From positions 1 through 52,543 of the forward strand of contig CAJOLV010000004.1 of assembly GCA_905235515.1 (NCBI GenBank): a stretch of 52,543 nt of DNA, given 5' to 3'. A program made the position numbers and the translations under genes. This document shows, one piece after another, positions 52,442 to 52,543 of the stretch. Positions within the stretch are counted from its first letter, which is position 1. Every line of letters begins with the position of its first letter. The stretch comes from an uncultured Bacilli bacterium. Lineage in GTDB: Bacteria; Bacillota_I; Bacilli_A; RFN20; CAG-826. The notes beneath the pieces were generated by a model, which made no database searches, was not told where the DNA came from, and saw nothing but the letters and a program-made list of their open reading frames with translations.

Positions 52442-52543
52442 ATGAGATATAAGACATATTCTGCCGAATATAAGATGGCTATGATTGATGAATATTTATC
52501 AAGAAGAGTCACAATTCGTGCTTTTGTAAAAGAAAAAGACATT
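52442..52543 (+). CDS. Transposase N-terminus, IS3/IS911-type (runs off window)
   Basis: Only 34 codons are present (MRYKTYSAEYKMAMIDEYLS ... KEKDI). The KTYSAEYK start and following helices match the helix-turn-helix N-terminus of IS3-family OrfA proteins that bind terminal repeats. AGGAGG lies upstream in the hairpin at 52417-52436. The rest of the element, including any OrfB and right end, lies outside the window. Confidence 0.7.
   Translation, partial: MRYKTYSAEYKMAMIDEYLSRRVTIRAFVKEKDI

Noticed and set aside
1-52543. tRNA or rRNA genes
   Set aside because: No cloverleaf or rRNA core motif was seen on either strand by reading; none is claimed.

Overview
The window is about 52.5 kb of AT-rich DNA from a low-G+C Gram-positive (Bacillota-type) bacterium that uses the standard bacterial code (TGG for Trp, TAA/TAG/TGA stops, ATG/GTG starts). 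Many lipoproteins with lipoboxes, large repeat-rich surface proteins, AddAB instead of RecBCD, a VanZ-like protein and a superoxide reductase fit an anaerobic, host-associated Bacilli/Erysipelotrichia-like lineage, possibly an uncultured gut group. The lineage is an inference from gene content; no rRNA is present to confirm it.

Layout. (1) 1-8.5 kb: the 3' end of a structured RNA, then three secreted proteins: a duplicated Cys-ribbon/GLUG lipoprotein, an Ig/lectin-like/SGNH-hydrolase lipoprotein and a GLUG secreted protein. (2) 8.5-16.7 kb: an accessory patch. It holds two DUF4143/DUF234-type AAA ATPases, a permease remnant, a GC-richer foreign-looking island, GC-rich palindromes, several very small ORFs, an unrecognised 629-residue protein, a frameshifted zinc-ribbon gene, an IS1182-type remnant, another decayed gene and an HD-domain phosphohydrolase. 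(3) 16.7-25.7 kb: a LysR-STAS pair diverging from a five-gene operon. That operon encodes a DUF4886 lipoprotein, two lipoproteins sharing one repeated unknown domain, a polytopic membrane protein carrying an alpha/beta-hydrolase, and malic enzyme. (4) 25.7-30.5 kb: a 32-residue ORF with phased repeats upstream, a GH2 glycosidase with an MFS transporter, and thyA-folA. (5) 30.5-38.5 kb, minus strand: a YwaF-like membrane/ABC-ATPase fusion, an ABC permease, a membrane-anchored accessory protein and a large Big_2 lipoprotein. (6) 38.9-45.3 kb: an unknown membrane protein, superoxide reductase, VanZ-like protein, a DUF2188 protein with a histone-like tail, a COG0523 GTPase with a His-rich loop, an acidic lipoprotein and an ATP-grasp enzyme. 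(7) 45.3-52.5 kb: addB-addA, a free-standing structured RNA of about 200 nt with its own promoter and terminator, a truncated pseudogene, and the first 34 codons of an IS3-type transposase running off the end.

The best candidate for something undescribed is the 18-25.7 kb operon: a domain built around a D-D-I/L-I-G-x-G-x-N core occurs at least three times in one lipoprotein and once in the next, beside a membrane-embedded serine hydrolase. Next in interest are the YwaF-ABC ATPase fusion, the structured RNA, the GC-richer island, and a recurring start architecture with a -10 box 6-9 nt before the ATG and no Shine-Dalgarno, which suggests leaderless mRNAs.
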